DNA from: Flavobacterium agrisoli | GTDB lineage: Bacteria > Bacteroidota > Bacteroidia > Flavobacteriales > Flavobacteriaceae | DNA: 64,000 nucleotides | Assembly: GCF_016522065.1 (NCBI RefSeq) | Contig: NZ_JAEHFV010000003.1 | Coordinates: 62,001 to 126,000 of the forward strand | Direction: 5' to 3' | Part shown: positions 53,485-63,132 of the stretch, one piece after another | How positions within the stretch are numbered: position 1 is the stretch's first letter | Layout of the letters: every line of letters starts with the position of its first letter | Program-made: the position numbers and the translations under genes | Notes under the pieces: model-generated | Seen by the model: the letters and a program-made list of their open reading frames with translations, nothing else | Databases searched by the model: none | What the model was told of the DNA's origin: nothing

Positions 53485-54281
53485 TTATGCCTTATTTTGA
53501 AATGAAAGAGAATACAGAAAAATATTCGACAGAAGAAGTTCTTGAAATTTTCAAAGAACAACATAGACTTTGTAGTCCGCTTGACTGCGAAGCAGACCCG
53601 TGGGCAGAAATAACAGCCGAAATGACAATAAGGGAATGGAGATGGGCTAACGACTTATTAGAATGGAAGAAATTAGGTGAATTTCTTAATCAAGAATTCC
53701 GAATTGACGTAAGCGAAAAAGAATGGTTTGAAAATTTAGAACCCGCAAAAAGCAGAAAACTAATTGGTATTTGTAAACTAATTTCCAATCACGCAATAAA
53801 AGACGATTATGAACCAAAGAAACTATTTGGACAACCTTGTATTAAAGCAGGTGTATTTTTGACGATAAAAAGAAACTTAAAACAAAAAGGTGTTGATGTT
53901 TCGGAACTCAAACCTTCTTCAAGTTTGGTTGAATATATGGATAAATATTTTTCACCAGTTTTGGAAGAAATTACTTTGACAGGGACAAGACCAATAGAAA
54001 AAATTGAAACGAAAATAAGAGCTAAAACAAGAACAAAAGGATTTTGGAAATCAATTAACATTTTTGAACCTGAAAGGCAAGAATTACTTATCGGAGAAGT
54101 GAAAACGTTCCGAGATTTAGTGGAAAAAATAATTGAGGAGAAAAAGAAAAACAAGGCATAACAGCGTTTGGCGATATTGGGGTTTTAGGCTGAATTTAAA
54201 AATGGTTTTGTACTTGGAAAATTTCTGTTTAACCGAAAAATCTCGCATCTTTATTCCCCAACCTCGCCAAGCGCCGGAACG
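53485..54281 (+). mobile_element. Solitary integron-like cassette 5 between sulP and sbcC
   Basis: It starts with TTATGCCTTATTTT directly after G53484, the last base of the sulP stop. The terminal palindrome opens with AAAACAAGGCATAAC (54148-54162), whose reverse complement matches the start at 14 of 15 bases. The right end is G54281|TTTAAAC. Removing the unit would leave sulP and sbcC only about 29 bases apart, with TAG|TTTAAAC at the junction. No target duplication is visible. It holds one gene. Confidence 0.72.
53487..54161 (+). CDS. Unknown cytoplasmic protein carried by cassette 5
   Basis: 224 residues from the first ATG; a second ATG at residue 6 (MKENTEKYS) is an equally good start, and the first lies inside the cassette end. 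The protein is helical and charged, with STEEVLEIFKEQHRLCSPLDCEADPWAE near the start, a WANDLLEWKKLGEFLNQEF helix, KSRKLIGICKLISNHAI and a lysine-rich end. There is no signal peptide or membrane helix. Its stop overlaps the left arm of palindrome E. No family was recognised. A role in stress response or defence, common for cassette cargo, is only a guess. Confidence 0.7.
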   Translation: MPYFEMKENTEKYSTEEVLEIFKEQHRLCSPLDCEADPWAEITAEMTIREWRWANDLLEWKKLGEFLNQEFRIDVSEKEWFENLEPAKSRKLIGICKLISNHAIKDDYEPKKLFGQPCIKAGVFLTIKRNLKQKGVDVSELKPSSSLVEYMDKYFSPVLEEITLTGTRPIEKIETKIRAKTRTKGFWKSINIFEPERQELLIGEVKTFRDLVEKIIEEKKKNKA

Positions 54282-54288
54282 TTTAAAC
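54155..54288 (+). repeat. attC-like palindrome E
   Basis: A 134-base imperfect inverted repeat. The left arm is GGCATAAC-A-GCGTTTGGCGATATTGGGG; the right arm, minus strand, is GTTTAAAC-GTTCCG-GCGCTTGGCGAGGTTGGGG. The spacer is one base on one side and six on the other, as in sites B and D. Its inner sequence differs from A and B, so it is a separate lineage of the same design. Confidence 0.68.
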
Positions 54289-54310
54289 AGCTTTTTAAAC
54301 AAAAATTTCT

Positions 54311-57300
54311 TTATTCAATTTCCACTTTACTAAAACCGGCACTGGTACGGATGAGTTTTATTTTGGCGCCAATGCGTTCTTTGAGTTCGCCTACATGCGA
54401 AATAATTCCGATGGATTTATTGCTGCTGTGCTGCATGTTTTCGAGCAAGGAAATGGCCTGATCCAACGATTCGGGGTCGAGTGTTCCAAAACCTTCATCG
54501 ATAAATAACGATTCGATGTTGACATTTTTGGCTGCTAAATCGGCTAAACCAAAAGCGAGAGCCAAACTCAGCTTAAACGTTTCACCACCCGACAACGACG
54601 AAACGGCGCGTTGCGTATTGCCCATATACGTGTCAATTATCTTTAAATTATCGGCATTGGCATCTACCGCCATTAGGTAACGATCCGAAAAACCTTCTAA
54701 ACGTTTGTTTCCAAAAGCAATGAGTTGTTTTAAGGTTAAATCTTGCACAAAATTTGAGAATTTTTTACCCGTTGCATCTCCAATTAAAGTGTTCATTTGC
54801 AACCATAAATGATAGTCTTTATTGAGTAATTCCAATTGCTCTAACGCTAGTTTTTGTTTTGTTAGGTTGTTTTGGTTGTGTTTTAATTTGTTTTGGTTTT
54901 CCCAAATGGATTTTTTTATTTCTTCAATTTCTTTGAAAAGCAAGGCTTGTTGCTGTGTGACTTCTTCCAAATTTAAAGTAGAATCATCGCTTGCTTCGAA
55001 CTTTTTTAATTCCTCTTGAACGAATTTTTCTTTCGTTTGTAAAGTAGTTTCTTTTTGGTCCATTTCGTTCAGTTGATTTCGAATAGAATTAGCCTCAACT
55101 TCTGGAATCAATAAGGCTTCCACTTCTAAAATGTTCGTGTTTAAAGGTTCCAAAATAGCTTTTAAAGCGGCTTCTTGGTTTTTTAATTGCTCAGAAAGAC
55201 TTTTTTGTTCTTCAAGCAATTGTGATACATCTTTGACTTCCTGCTCAATATTGGTCTCTATTTTCTTTATTTGAACCGCAAACAAATTGCAGTCTTTGTT
55301 AAGGTCGTTTCCGTTATAATACTGCTTGCGTTCCTCGGCAACTTCTCGGTGTTTTTGAAGTAAATTTTCTCTTTTTATCAAGTTGTTTTTCAAACCTTCC
55401 AATTCGGGTTGTGCCACCATAAAACGTTCCAATTGGTTAATTTGCTCCAACTCAGTTTCAATTTCTTTCAACTTGTTTTCCCAATTTTCAATAGTTTCGA
55501 GCTTGTTCCATTGTAACGATTCGCACTTTTCTACAATTTTATTTTCAACTTCGTTAATTTCATTTTTTAGCTGTTGTAACTCTAAAATTTCTTTTTCAAG
55601 TAATGAATTAATCGTTTCGTTTGTGGCTTTGAGTTCGGTGTTTTGTCTCTCAATTTGTTTGAATTCGTGTTGTAAATTTTCAAGTTTTTCTTCGAGTAAA
55701 TCCACTACCAAATGCTGCGGCTCTGCTTGATATGGATGATTTAAAGCACCACAAAGCGGGCAAGGTTCATTGTCTTGTAATTCGGCACGATATGCTTCTA
55801 AACTTTTTATTGTTCGAGACGTTTCCCATTTTTGTTTAATGACCGTAATTTCGGGCTCCAATTGCTGCAATTTTTTTTCATTAGCCGTTATTTGCAAACG
55901 ATTGGCTGCTACATTTTGCTGCTGTTGGGTAATTTTAGTTTCGGAATTTTTAAAATTGCGTGATTGACTATCCCATAATTGGCGATGCACGATTAAATTC
56001 GAAGCTTCACTTTTTTGAAGGTTTAGAGTTGTTTTTTTAAGTTGAATTTCCTCGGCAGTATACAAACCGAGTTTTTCACTTTGGACTTTAATTGCTTCGA
56101 TTTTTTCAACAATTTGTTCCGAAAGAGAGTCGTTTTTTAAAAGAGAAATTCCATTGCGCTGAAGAGTTTGTAATCGTAAATTAATTTGTTCACTTTCGTT
56201 TTTTCCATCGTTGATGATTTCCTTTTCTTTTTCAATTAAGAGGTTGACTTTTTGTTGAAAAAGTTCCATTTCCTCGGCAAAATGGGTTTGGTTTATTTCT
56301 TTTTGAATAAAAGTAGAAACGGTTTCTAGTGTGGCTTTTAGATCGTTTTCATACGTAGAAAGTTGTGTTTTTTTAGAAATGCTTTGCTTTACATTTAGCT
56401 CAAAGTTTTTCTCTAAGATTCGAAAATTGGCAATTTGCTCTTTGAAAATTACAAATTCATCGTGTTTTTTTAAACGGGTTTTAACGGCTTCAAAATGACT
56501 TTTTTCGCCATCTAATTGTTCTCTTTCTGCAAATAATATTTTACTATCGGTTTGTAATTTGAGTATGTTTTTTTTTATTTGTTCTTTTTCGTCTACAATC
56601 CGTTTTAGGTTGTTTTTTTGTTCCAGTTCCGGTTGTAATTTTGCAATTGTGGTTTCAATTTCGATTACGGCAGCCTCTTCCAACAATTCAATTTCGCCCA
56701 TTCTAGTTTTCTGATCTTGCACCGCTCTTTCGGCAATTTTAAATCGTTCATAGGTTTTTTTTCCAATATTTCGGTAAATCTTGGTGCCTGTAATCTCTTC
56801 TAAAAGGGCATTTCGTTCGTCTTTTTTGGCTAATAATAATTTAGAAAATTGACCTTGAGCCAGTAAAATAGATTGTATGAATTGTTCGTAATTTAAGCCA
56901 ATAATGCGTTGGTTTTCTTTTGGAACTTCTGAATTACTAGAGGAAATCATTACATCGTTCGTTACATCAAACAATTCGTGCATTCGTTTGGACAAAGTGC
57001 CGGTTCGTGTGCGTTTGATGGACCAATTAGAACGATAACGAACGCCGCTTACGCGGTATTCCACTTCTACAAAACAATCGGACGTATTTTTGGTTAACAC
57101 CACGCCTTCTTCTTCAATAATGGTTTCGGTAATGCTTTTGTCAATTCGAGGAATACGGTTGTATAAAGCCAGTGTTATCGCGTCTAAAAGAGTTGATTTT
57201 CCAGAACCTGTAGGTCCTGTTATAACAAAAAGTCCGGCATCGGCTAAAATACCTTCGGTAAAATTTATCGTATGTTCGCCTTTTAGGGAGTGAATGTTTT

Positions 57301-57325
57301 TAAGCGTAATGGTATTGATTTTCAT
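54311..57325 (-). CDS. sbcC: SbcC-like nuclease ATPase subunit
   Basis: 1004 residues. Walker A GPTGSGKSTLLDAI lies near 36-49, two long coiled coils flank the zinc hook CPLCGALNHPYQ near residue 520, and the C-terminal lobe holds the signature LSGGETFKLSLAL and Walker B LFIDEGFGTLD. With SbcD it cleaves DNA hairpins and blocked ends. That target is relevant here, because folded palindromes lie right next door. It follows sbcD with an 11-base gap, so they are one operon. Confidence 0.95.
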   Translation of the reverse strand: MKINTITLKNIHSLKGEHTINFTEGILADAGLFVITGPTGSGKSTLLDAITLALYNRIPRIDKSITETIIEEEGVVLTKNTSDCFVEVEYRVSGVRYRSNWSIKRTRTGTLSKRMHELFDVTNDVMISSSNSEVPKENQRIIGLNYEQFIQSILLAQGQFSKLLLAKKDERNALLEEITGTKIYRNIGKKTYERFKIAERAVQDQKTRMGEIELLEEAAVIEIETTIAKLQPELEQKNNLKRIVDEKEQIKKNILKLQTDSKILFAEREQLDGEKSHFEAVKTRLKKHDEFVIFKEQIANFRILEKNFELNVKQSISKKTQLSTYENDLKATLETVSTFIQKEINQTHFAEEMELFQQKVNLLIEKEKEIINDGKNESEQINLRLQTLQRNGISLLKNDSLSEQIVEKIEAIKVQSEKLGLYTAEEIQLKKTTLNLQKSEASNLIVHRQLWDSQSRNFKNSETKITQQQQNVAANRLQITANEKKLQQLEPEITVIKQKWETSRTIKSLEAYRAELQDNEPCPLCGALNHPYQAEPQHLVVDLLEEKLENLQHEFKQIERQNTELKATNETINSLLEKEILELQQLKNEINEVENKIVEKCESLQWNKLETIENWENKLKEIETELEQINQLERFMVAQPELEGLKNNLIKRENLLQKHREVAEERKQYYNGNDLNKDCNLFAVQIKKIETNIEQEVKDVSQLLEEQKSLSEQLKNQEAALKAILEPLNTNILEVEALLIPEVEANSIRNQLNEMDQKETTLQTKEKFVQEELKKFEASDDSTLNLEEVTQQQALLFKEIEEIKKSIWENQNKLKHNQNNLTKQKLALEQLELLNKDYHLWLQMNTLIGDATGKKFSNFVQDLTLKQLIAFGNKRLEGFSDRYLMAVDANADNLKIIDTYMGNTQRAVSSLSGGETFKLSLALAFGLADLAAKNVNIESLFIDEGFGTLDPESLDQAISLLENMQHSSNKSIGIISHVGELKERIGAKIKLIRTSAGFSKVEIE

Positions 57326-57336
57326 GTCTTTCGTTT

Positions 57337-58548
57337 TTAATTTTCCGATTCGTCTAAAGCCGTTAAAAGGGTTTTAAAAGCCGCTAATAATTCGGTTTTA
57401 TTGGTTAAAGCCGTGTCTTGTTCGAGTCTTTTTTCAAACATTTCGATGGGCTTAAAATCGGTTATTTCTTCTCCATTTCGCAATAACGAACCTGTGTTTT
57501 GCAAACTGTTTGTAAAGGATATTTTTCCTTTAACGATTTGGTAATCGGCGTGGTTTTCTTGACTTAACAATTCTTCTAAAGCATTAATTAAAACCACGCT
57601 TTCGTTTTCTTCTTCAATTTGAATTTCGATTAAATCGGTTAACGGGGTTTGACTTTGGTAGTCACTTAATTTTTTTTGAACTGCTTCCAATGTTCCCGCA
57701 AGGGTAATTAGTTTTCGGAAACTCGGAATTTCTTTTGTTTCTATTTGAAGTTCATTATTCGCTACTTCTATAAGTATTACTTGTTTTTTATCTTCGCGTT
57801 CACTAAAACTAAGCGGAATAGGGGAGCCGCTGTATCGTGTGTTTTGGTTGCCAATTTGTTGCGGTTTGTGAATATGTCCCAACGCCACATAAGCTGCATG
57901 AGTACCGAAAATTCGGCTTTCAATTCCGGCTTGATTCCCAATTTGAATTTCTCTTTCGCTCTCACTGGTTTCGGCATTTTGAGCAAATAAATGTCCCATA
58001 ATGATCAACGGAACATTCGGATGATTTTCCAGGTAATGCTGGTTCACTTGCTCAAAATAGGATTCCATTCCTTTTTTAATTTGCATGATTTTATCGTCAT
58101 AGGATTCGCCTGCTATGGTTTCGCGAATGTCTTTATCTCGTAAATACGGAATGGCCGCAACAACCACTTTTTGATTATCTTTTTCAAAAGTGATAAAAGC
58201 ATCCGAAAGTTCTTCGGGCGCTCCACCTATAACATGTACATCGAGCACGCTCAAAAGGGCTTTTGGCGCATTTAAAACAGCGGTACTATCGTGATTGCCT
58301 CCAGTAATAATTACTTTGCATTGCAGCGGTAAAAGCGATTTTAAAAACTGATAGTATTGTGTTAAAGCGGGTTGCGAAGGATTGGCCTGATCAAACAAAT
58401 CGCCCGACATTAGCAGGATATCTACTTTTTCGGAAACGAGGGTTTCCCGTAACCAATCAAAAAATAAATCCATATCGGCATGTAAATCTGTTTTTAATAA
58501 TTGTTTACCCAAATGCCAGTCGGAAGTATGTAAAATTTTAATACTCAT
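57337..58548 (-). CDS. sbcD: Exonuclease subunit SbcD
   Basis: 403 residues with all calcineurin-type phosphoesterase motifs: HTSDWHLGKQL (residues 6-16), SGDLFDQ, GGNHDS, MGHLFA and ALGHIHKPQQ. The metal-binding Asp and His residues are intact. The C-terminal cap domain follows. It is the Mre11-like nuclease partner of SbcC and the first gene of the operon. Confidence 0.95.
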   Translation of the reverse strand: MSIKILHTSDWHLGKQLLKTDLHADMDLFFDWLRETLVSEKVDILLMSGDLFDQANPSQPALTQYYQFLKSLLPLQCKVIITGGNHDSTAVLNAPKALLSVLDVHVIGGAPEELSDAFITFEKDNQKVVVAAIPYLRDKDIRETIAGESYDDKIMQIKKGMESYFEQVNQHYLENHPNVPLIIMGHLFAQNAETSESEREIQIGNQAGIESRIFGTHAAYVALGHIHKPQQIGNQNTRYSGSPIPLSFSEREDKKQVILIEVANNELQIETKEIPSFRKLITLAGTLEAVQKKLSDYQSQTPLTDLIEIQIEEENESVVLINALEELLSQENHADYQIVKGKISFTNSLQNTGSLLRNGEEITDFKPIEMFEKRLEQDTALTNKTELLAAFKTLLTALDESEN

Positions 58549-58752
58549 GTTGTTTTAAGTTGAAGTGCCCTTTTTTTTCGGTTAATGCCTTGTGAAAAAT
58601 AGGGTCAACAAGGTAGCTAATTTTAGAATTAATAGTCAAATAGAAACCCGATTTTTTAATTTATTCTTTTATTTATTTAGAATAATTAAAAATAATTTGC
58701 ACGTATGAAAACCACCACTTACTTTTGCACAGAATTTAAAACCCAACCAAAA

Positions 58753-61182
58753 ATGAAATTAGTTTTTAACCTTCAAAAGGTCTTTTTAGTCCTTTCTTTA
58801 TTTATATCGTTAACTGTTTTAGGGCAGGGAACGGGTAAAATAAATGGAAAAATCTTATCGAGTGATAACGCTCCGGCAGAAAGTGTTGCCATTGCACTTA
58901 AAGGCACTCGATATTCGACTTTTACCAATGCATCAGGACAATACGAAATAAAAAATGTTGCGCCTGGCAATTATACCTTGGTCGTGCAGGGTATGGGAAT
59001 CAAAAATATTACCGAAAGTATTTCTATTAAAGCAGGTCAAACACTTACCAAATCATTCACTTTGTCTGCTAACCAACAAGAATTGAATGAAGTGGTTATT
59101 TCCAAAAACAAATACAAACAAGACAAACCTTCGGTGTCTTTGCGTTTGAATACACCCGTTTTGGAAATTCCACAAAACATTCAAATAGTAAGTGCCCAAA
59201 CATTAAAAGACCAGCAAATTACCAGTATGAGCGATGGCGTAATTCGTAATGTGAGTGGTGCAGTACGATTGGAACACTGGGGCGATTTATATACCAATAT
59301 TACCATGCGTGGCTCTCAAATTCAGGCTTTTAGAAATGGTTTTAATGTGGTTTCTTCTTTTTGGGGACCTTTAACCGAGGACATGAGTTTTGTAGATCAT
59401 ATTGAATTTGTAAAAGGACCAGCTGGCTTTATGCTTTCGAGTGGAGACCCAAGCGGTTTGTATAATGTAGTGACGAAAAAACCAACCGGAATTAGCAAAG
59501 GCGAGGTGAGTTTAATGGGAGGAAGCTTTGATTTTTACAGAGCCAGTGTGGATTTAGATGGAAAATTGGATAAAAAAGGAAAACTGTTGTATCGTGTGAA
59601 TGCGATGGCTCAAAACAAAGGCTCGCACCGTCATTTCGAACACAACGATCGTTATGTAATTGCACCTGTTTTGTCTTATCAATTAAATGATAAATCTAAA
59701 ATAACGTTAGAATACAACGGTCAGTTTGCCAACATGACCGAAGTTGGTTCGTACTACGTTTTTGGTCCAACCAATGATGGGTACGCTACGATGCCTGTTG
59801 ATTTTACGATGACGCAGCCTGGATTACCCGATACCAAAATTAGTGATCACAGTGGGTATTTGATGTTTGAACATAATTTTGATAGTAATTGGAAATTGAC
59901 TGCACAAACCAGTTATTTTAAATACTTACAAGACGGTTATAGCTCATGGCCATCGGCAGTTGGTCCGGTTAGCGTGGATACGAACAACGATAATGAAGTG
60001 GATACCGAAGTATTATCTTCGGGCGAAATTATTCGTAATGTTGGCATTTGGGATGCCGAAAGTAATATGTATTTGGGACAGATTTTCTTAAACGGAAAAT
60101 TTAATACCGGATCGGTTTCGCATAAATTTTTAGGAGGAATTGATTTAGGAAGCAAAGATTATATGGCCGATTGGAATCAATCTCATGATTTGGATACTCT
60201 TGATAACCCTTTTAATGTTTTAAACCCTTATTATGGTACACCTGCGAACGGACTGCCTAATTTTGATGAAACCACTCCATTAAGCCAACGTGCGAGAGGT
60301 ATTTACGGCTCGCAATATGCCGCTGGCTATGTGCAAGATGAAATCGGGTTTTTAGATAATAAATTGCGTTTGACACTTGCCGGACGTTTTACATGGATTG
60401 AGCAAACAAACTATTACAGCGATCCCGCTTCAGATAGTCATTTTACACCTCGTGTTGGTTTGAGTTATTCTATTATGCCTTCTTTTGCCGTTTATGGTTT
60501 GTACGATCAAGCTTTTATACCCCAAACAGGTGCTATTAAAAATGGCGAAAGCGTAAAACCATTAACGGGTACCAATAGAGAAATTGGAATTAAAAAAGAC
60601 TGGTTTAATGGAACTTGGAGCACCACGCTTTCGGCTTATAGTATTTTAAAACAAAATGAATTAACCTCAGATCCAAATAATTCGCCCAATCAAAATTACA
60701 GTGTGGTTTTGGGTGAGAAAAAAGCAGAAGGTATCGAAGTGGATTTAAGAGGAAAAATTGTTGATGGATTGAATTTAATTGCCAATTATGCTTTCACCGA
60801 ATCTAAAGTAACCGAATCGAATGTCGATTATATTATTGTAGGGAGTACTGTTCCAGGTTTTTCGAAACATACAGCTAATGCTTGGTTAAATTACACCGTT
60901 CAAGGTGGGGTATTAAAAGGTTTTGGTGCTTCGATTGGTGGAACTTATTTAGCAGGTCGCCAAACCGATACTTGGAGTGTAGGATTGGAAAAATTACCTA
61001 ATTATTTTAAAATGGATGGTGGTTTATCTTATGAAACAAATAAATTTAAAGTAACGGCGAATGTCTTTAATTTGTTGGATGAATACTTGTACAGCGGTTC
61101 ATATTATTCTTATTTAAAATCTTATTATTGGCAAACAGAAGCTCCACGTAATTTCAGAGTTGGAGTTACTTATAAATTTTAA
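58753..61182 (+). CDS. TonB-dependent siderophore receptor
   Basis: 809 residues from the ATG at 58753, where a signal peptide begins (MKLVFNLQKVFLVLSLFISL, then LGQ); an upstream in-frame ATG at 58705 lacks signal-like sequence. A carboxypeptidase-regulatory domain (INGKILSSDNAPAESV, about 25-105), a plug domain (LRLNTPVLEIPQNIQIVSAQTL, RGSQIQAFRNGF) and a 22-strand barrel ending in FRVGVTYKF follow. The plug features and the NVV-type segment are those of siderophore receptors such as FhuA or FecA relatives. It imports ferric siderophores across the outer membrane. Confidence 0.92.
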   Translation: MKLVFNLQKVFLVLSLFISLTVLGQGTGKINGKILSSDNAPAESVAIALKGTRYSTFTNASGQYEIKNVAPGNYTLVVQGMGIKNITESISIKAGQTLTKSFTLSANQQELNEVVISKNKYKQDKPSVSLRLNTPVLEIPQNIQIVSAQTLKDQQITSMSDGVIRNVSGAVRLEHWGDLYTNITMRGSQIQAFRNGFNVVSSFWGPLTEDMSFVDHIEFVKGPAGFMLSSGDPSGLYNVVTKKPTGISKGEVSLMGGSFDFYRASVDLDGKLDKKGKLLYRVNAMAQNKGSHRHFEHNDRYVIAPVLSYQLNDKSKITLEYNGQFANMTEVGSYYVFGPTNDGYATMPVDFTMTQPGLPDTKISDHSGYLMFEHNFDSNWKLTAQTSYFKYLQDGYSSWPSAVGPVSVDTNNDNEVDTEVLSSGEIIRNVGIWDAESNMYLGQIFLNGKFNTGSVSHKFLGGIDLGSKDYMADWNQSHDLDTLDNPFNVLNPYYGTPANGLPNFDETTPLSQRARGIYGSQYAAGYVQDEIGFLDNKLRLTLAGRFTWIEQTNYYSDPASDSHFTPRVGLSYSIMPSFAVYGLYDQAFIPQTGAIKNGESVKPLTGTNREIGIKKDWFNGTWSTTLSAYSILKQNELTSDPNNSPNQNYSVVLGEKKAEGIEVDLRGKIVDGLNLIANYAFTESKVTESNVDYIIVGSTVPGFSKHTANAWLNYTVQGGVLKGFGASIGGTYLAGRQTDTWSVGLEKLPNYFKMDGGLSYETNKFKVTANVFNLLDEYLYSGSYYSYLKSYYWQTEAPRNFRVGVTYKF

Positions 61183-61202
61183 AACGAAGAACGACATAAT
61201 CA

Positions 61203-61244
61203 AAAAAAAGAAGCCTGCGAGAATATCGCAGGCTTCTTTTTTTA
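61203..61244. terminator. Bidirectional terminator
   Basis: AAGAAGCCTGCGA / TCGCAGGCTTCTT with a five-base loop, A run before and T run after. It separates the receptor and fumarase genes. Confidence 0.9.
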
Positions 61245-62627
61245 AACCATATCTTCGGGTTTTACCCATTCATCAAATTCTTGTGGGGTTACGTAACTCA
61301 AACGTACCGCTTCTTCTTTTAAAGTAGTCCCGTTTTGGTGTGCGGCTTGCGCTATTTCGGCGGCTTTGTAATACCCAATTTTAGTATTTAATGCCGTTAC
61401 AAGCATTAAAGAATTAGCCACCAATTCGGCAATTCGTTTTGGATTGGGCTCGATGCCGCTAGCGCAATGTTCTTCAAAAGACAAACACGCATCGGCCAAA
61501 AGCTCAGCCGATTCTAAAAAATTAGCAGCCATTACAGGTTTGAATACATTTAGTTCAAAATGACCTTGCATACCGCCAATAGTAATGGCAGTATCGTTTC
61601 CGATTACTTGTGCACAAACCATCGTTAAGGCTTCGCATTGGGTTGGGTTGACTTTTCCAGGCATAATAGATGAACCCGGCTCGTTTTCTGGAATGAAAAT
61701 TTCGCCAATTCCAGAGCGTGGGCCCGAGGCTAATAACCGTATATCGTTTGTTATTTTGTTTAACGAAACTGCGATTTGTTTTAAAGCACCGTGCGATTCC
61801 ACAATAGCATCGTGAGCGGCTAAGGCTTCAAATTTGTTTTTGGCGGTGACAAAAGGATGTCCGGTAAATTTGGAAATGTATTCGGCTACTTTTTTAGCAT
61901 ATCCTTTTGGCGTGTTCAAACCGGTTCCTACAGCAGTTCCTCCTAATGCTATTTCGGCAAGATGAGGTAAGGTGTTTTGCAAAGCTTTTATTCCGAAATC
62001 GATTTGGGCCACATAGCCCGACAATTCTTGGCCGAGTGTAATGGGAGTTGCATCCATTAAATGGGTTCTTCCAATTTTGATTACATCCTGAAAAGCAACC
62101 GCTTTTTGATGCAGGGTATCGCGTAAATGTTGTAACGACGGAATTGTATGTTCTGCGACCGCTTGATAAGCGGCAATGTGCATGGCAGTGGGAAAAGTAT
62201 CGTTAGAGGATTGCGATTTGTTGACGTCGTCGTTGGCTTTAATAAAAGAGTCGGTTGCGCCCAAAGTTAATCCTTTAAGAACTTGTGCTCGGTTGGCAAT
62301 GACTTCATTTATATTCATATTGCTTTGGGTACCCGAACCAGTTTGCCAAATAACGAGTGGAAATTGATCATCGAGTTGTCCGGTTAAAATTTCATCGCAG
62401 ACTTGGGCAATAGCATCTCGTTTTTCGAGTGGTAAAACGCCTAATTCGTGATTGGTATACGCTGCAGCTTTTTTGAGAATGGCAAAACTGTAAATGATTT
62501 TTTTGGGCATGGAGGCGGCTGGACCAATTTTAAAATTATTTCGGGAACGCTCGGTTTGCGCTCCCCAATATTTATCGGCTGGGACTTGTACTTCGCCTAG
62601 GGTGTCTTTTTCTATTCGGTAATTCAT
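61242..62627 (-). CDS. fumC: Class II fumarate hydratase
   Basis: 461 residues from the ATG at 62627 ([28 protein letters not shown]), the usual start; the frame continues upstream without support. Signature [11 protein letters not shown] lies near residue 315. [33 protein letters not shown] and [12 protein letters not shown] are typical. It hydrates fumarate to malate in the citric acid cycle, as an iron-independent tetramer. It has no operon partners here. Confidence 0.96.
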   Translation of the reverse strand: MNYRIEKDTLGEVQVPADKYWGAQTERSRNNFKIGPAASMPKKIIYSFAILKKAAAYTNHELGVLPLEKRDAIAQVCDEILTGQLDDQFPLVIWQTGSGTQSNMNINEVIANRAQVLKGLTLGATDSFIKANDDVNKSQSSNDTFPTAMHIAAYQAVAEHTIPSLQHLRDTLHQKAVAFQDVIKIGRTHLMDATPITLGQELSGYVAQIDFGIKALQNTLPHLAEIALGGTAVGTGLNTPKGYAKKVAEYISKFTGHPFVTAKNKFEALAAHDAIVESHGALKQIAVSLNKITNDIRLLASGPRSGIGEIFIPENEPGSSIMPGKVNPTQCEALTMVCAQVIGNDTAITIGGMQGHFELNVFKPVMAANFLESAELLADACLSFEEHCASGIEPNPKRIAELVANSLMLVTALNTKIGYYKAAEIAQAAHQNGTTLKEEAVRLSYVTPQEFDEWVKPEDMV

Positions 62628-62835
62628 TTTTGTTTGTTTTATGGATTTTTTGAAAAAGCTTTCTATAAAATGCAAATTTCTAGCCCTGATAGCAGCGGAA
62701 TCCTTTTGTGGCTTTCTTTAAGCCATAAAAGATAGAGCGGATAGCAGGAAATAGCTTCTGATATCAAAAAAAGTATTTTTAATTACTTTAAATATACGGA
62801 TAAATGTATTTTTATAAAAATTGAGTGCTATTTTA

Positions 62836-62866
62836 TTGCTAAGAAAAAAAAATCGGTTTACATTTG
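62836..62866 (+). promoter_or_regulatory. Putative promoter of the small membrane protein gene
   Basis: TTG at 62836-62838, a 20-base spacer, TACATTTG at 62859-62866. Confidence 0.45.
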
Positions 62867-62892
62867 TGGCTACATTCAAAATTCCGGAAAAC

Positions 62893-63066
62893 ATGTTTGA
62901 ATTTTCACAGTATTTAGGCTTCTTACTTTTCTTAACCATCCTTACTATGGGATTTTGGTTGATGTTTTTCTTAGTAAGCTTCGTATCGTATTGGGTAGGA
63001 GGTGCTACTTGGGAAATGTACAAGGAAAAAAGAGCAAAAAAGAAAGCAGAAAGAGAATCAATTTAA
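62893..63066 (+). CDS. Small membrane protein, unknown
   Basis: 57 residues from the ATG at 62893 (MFEFSQYLGF); the frame reaches further upstream but the extension overlaps the promoter. One long hydrophobic stretch or two short helices (FLLFLTILTMGFWLMFFLVSFVSYWVGG) precede a basic amphipathic tail (MYKEKRAKKKAERESI). I recognise no family. A promoter and a terminator bracket it, which supports a real gene. Confidence 0.65.
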   Translation: MFEFSQYLGFLLFLTILTMGFWLMFFLVSFVSYWVGGATWEMYKEKRAKKKAERESI

Positions 63067-63081
63067 TTTGATTTTTTGCTA

Positions 63082-63117
63082 TAAAAAAAGGACCCGTTAT
63101 ACGAGTCCTTTTTTTTG
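63082..63117. terminator. Terminator, probably bidirectional
   Basis: AAAAAGGACCCGT / ACGAGTCCTTTTT stem with one mismatch and a three-base loop, A and T runs at both ends. Confidence 0.75.
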
Positions 63118-63132
63118 TTTGTTGGTGATGGG

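Noticed and set aside
62718-63023. A 101-codon minus-strand frame.
   Set aside because: It is antisense to the better-supported 57-residue membrane protein gene and its promoter.
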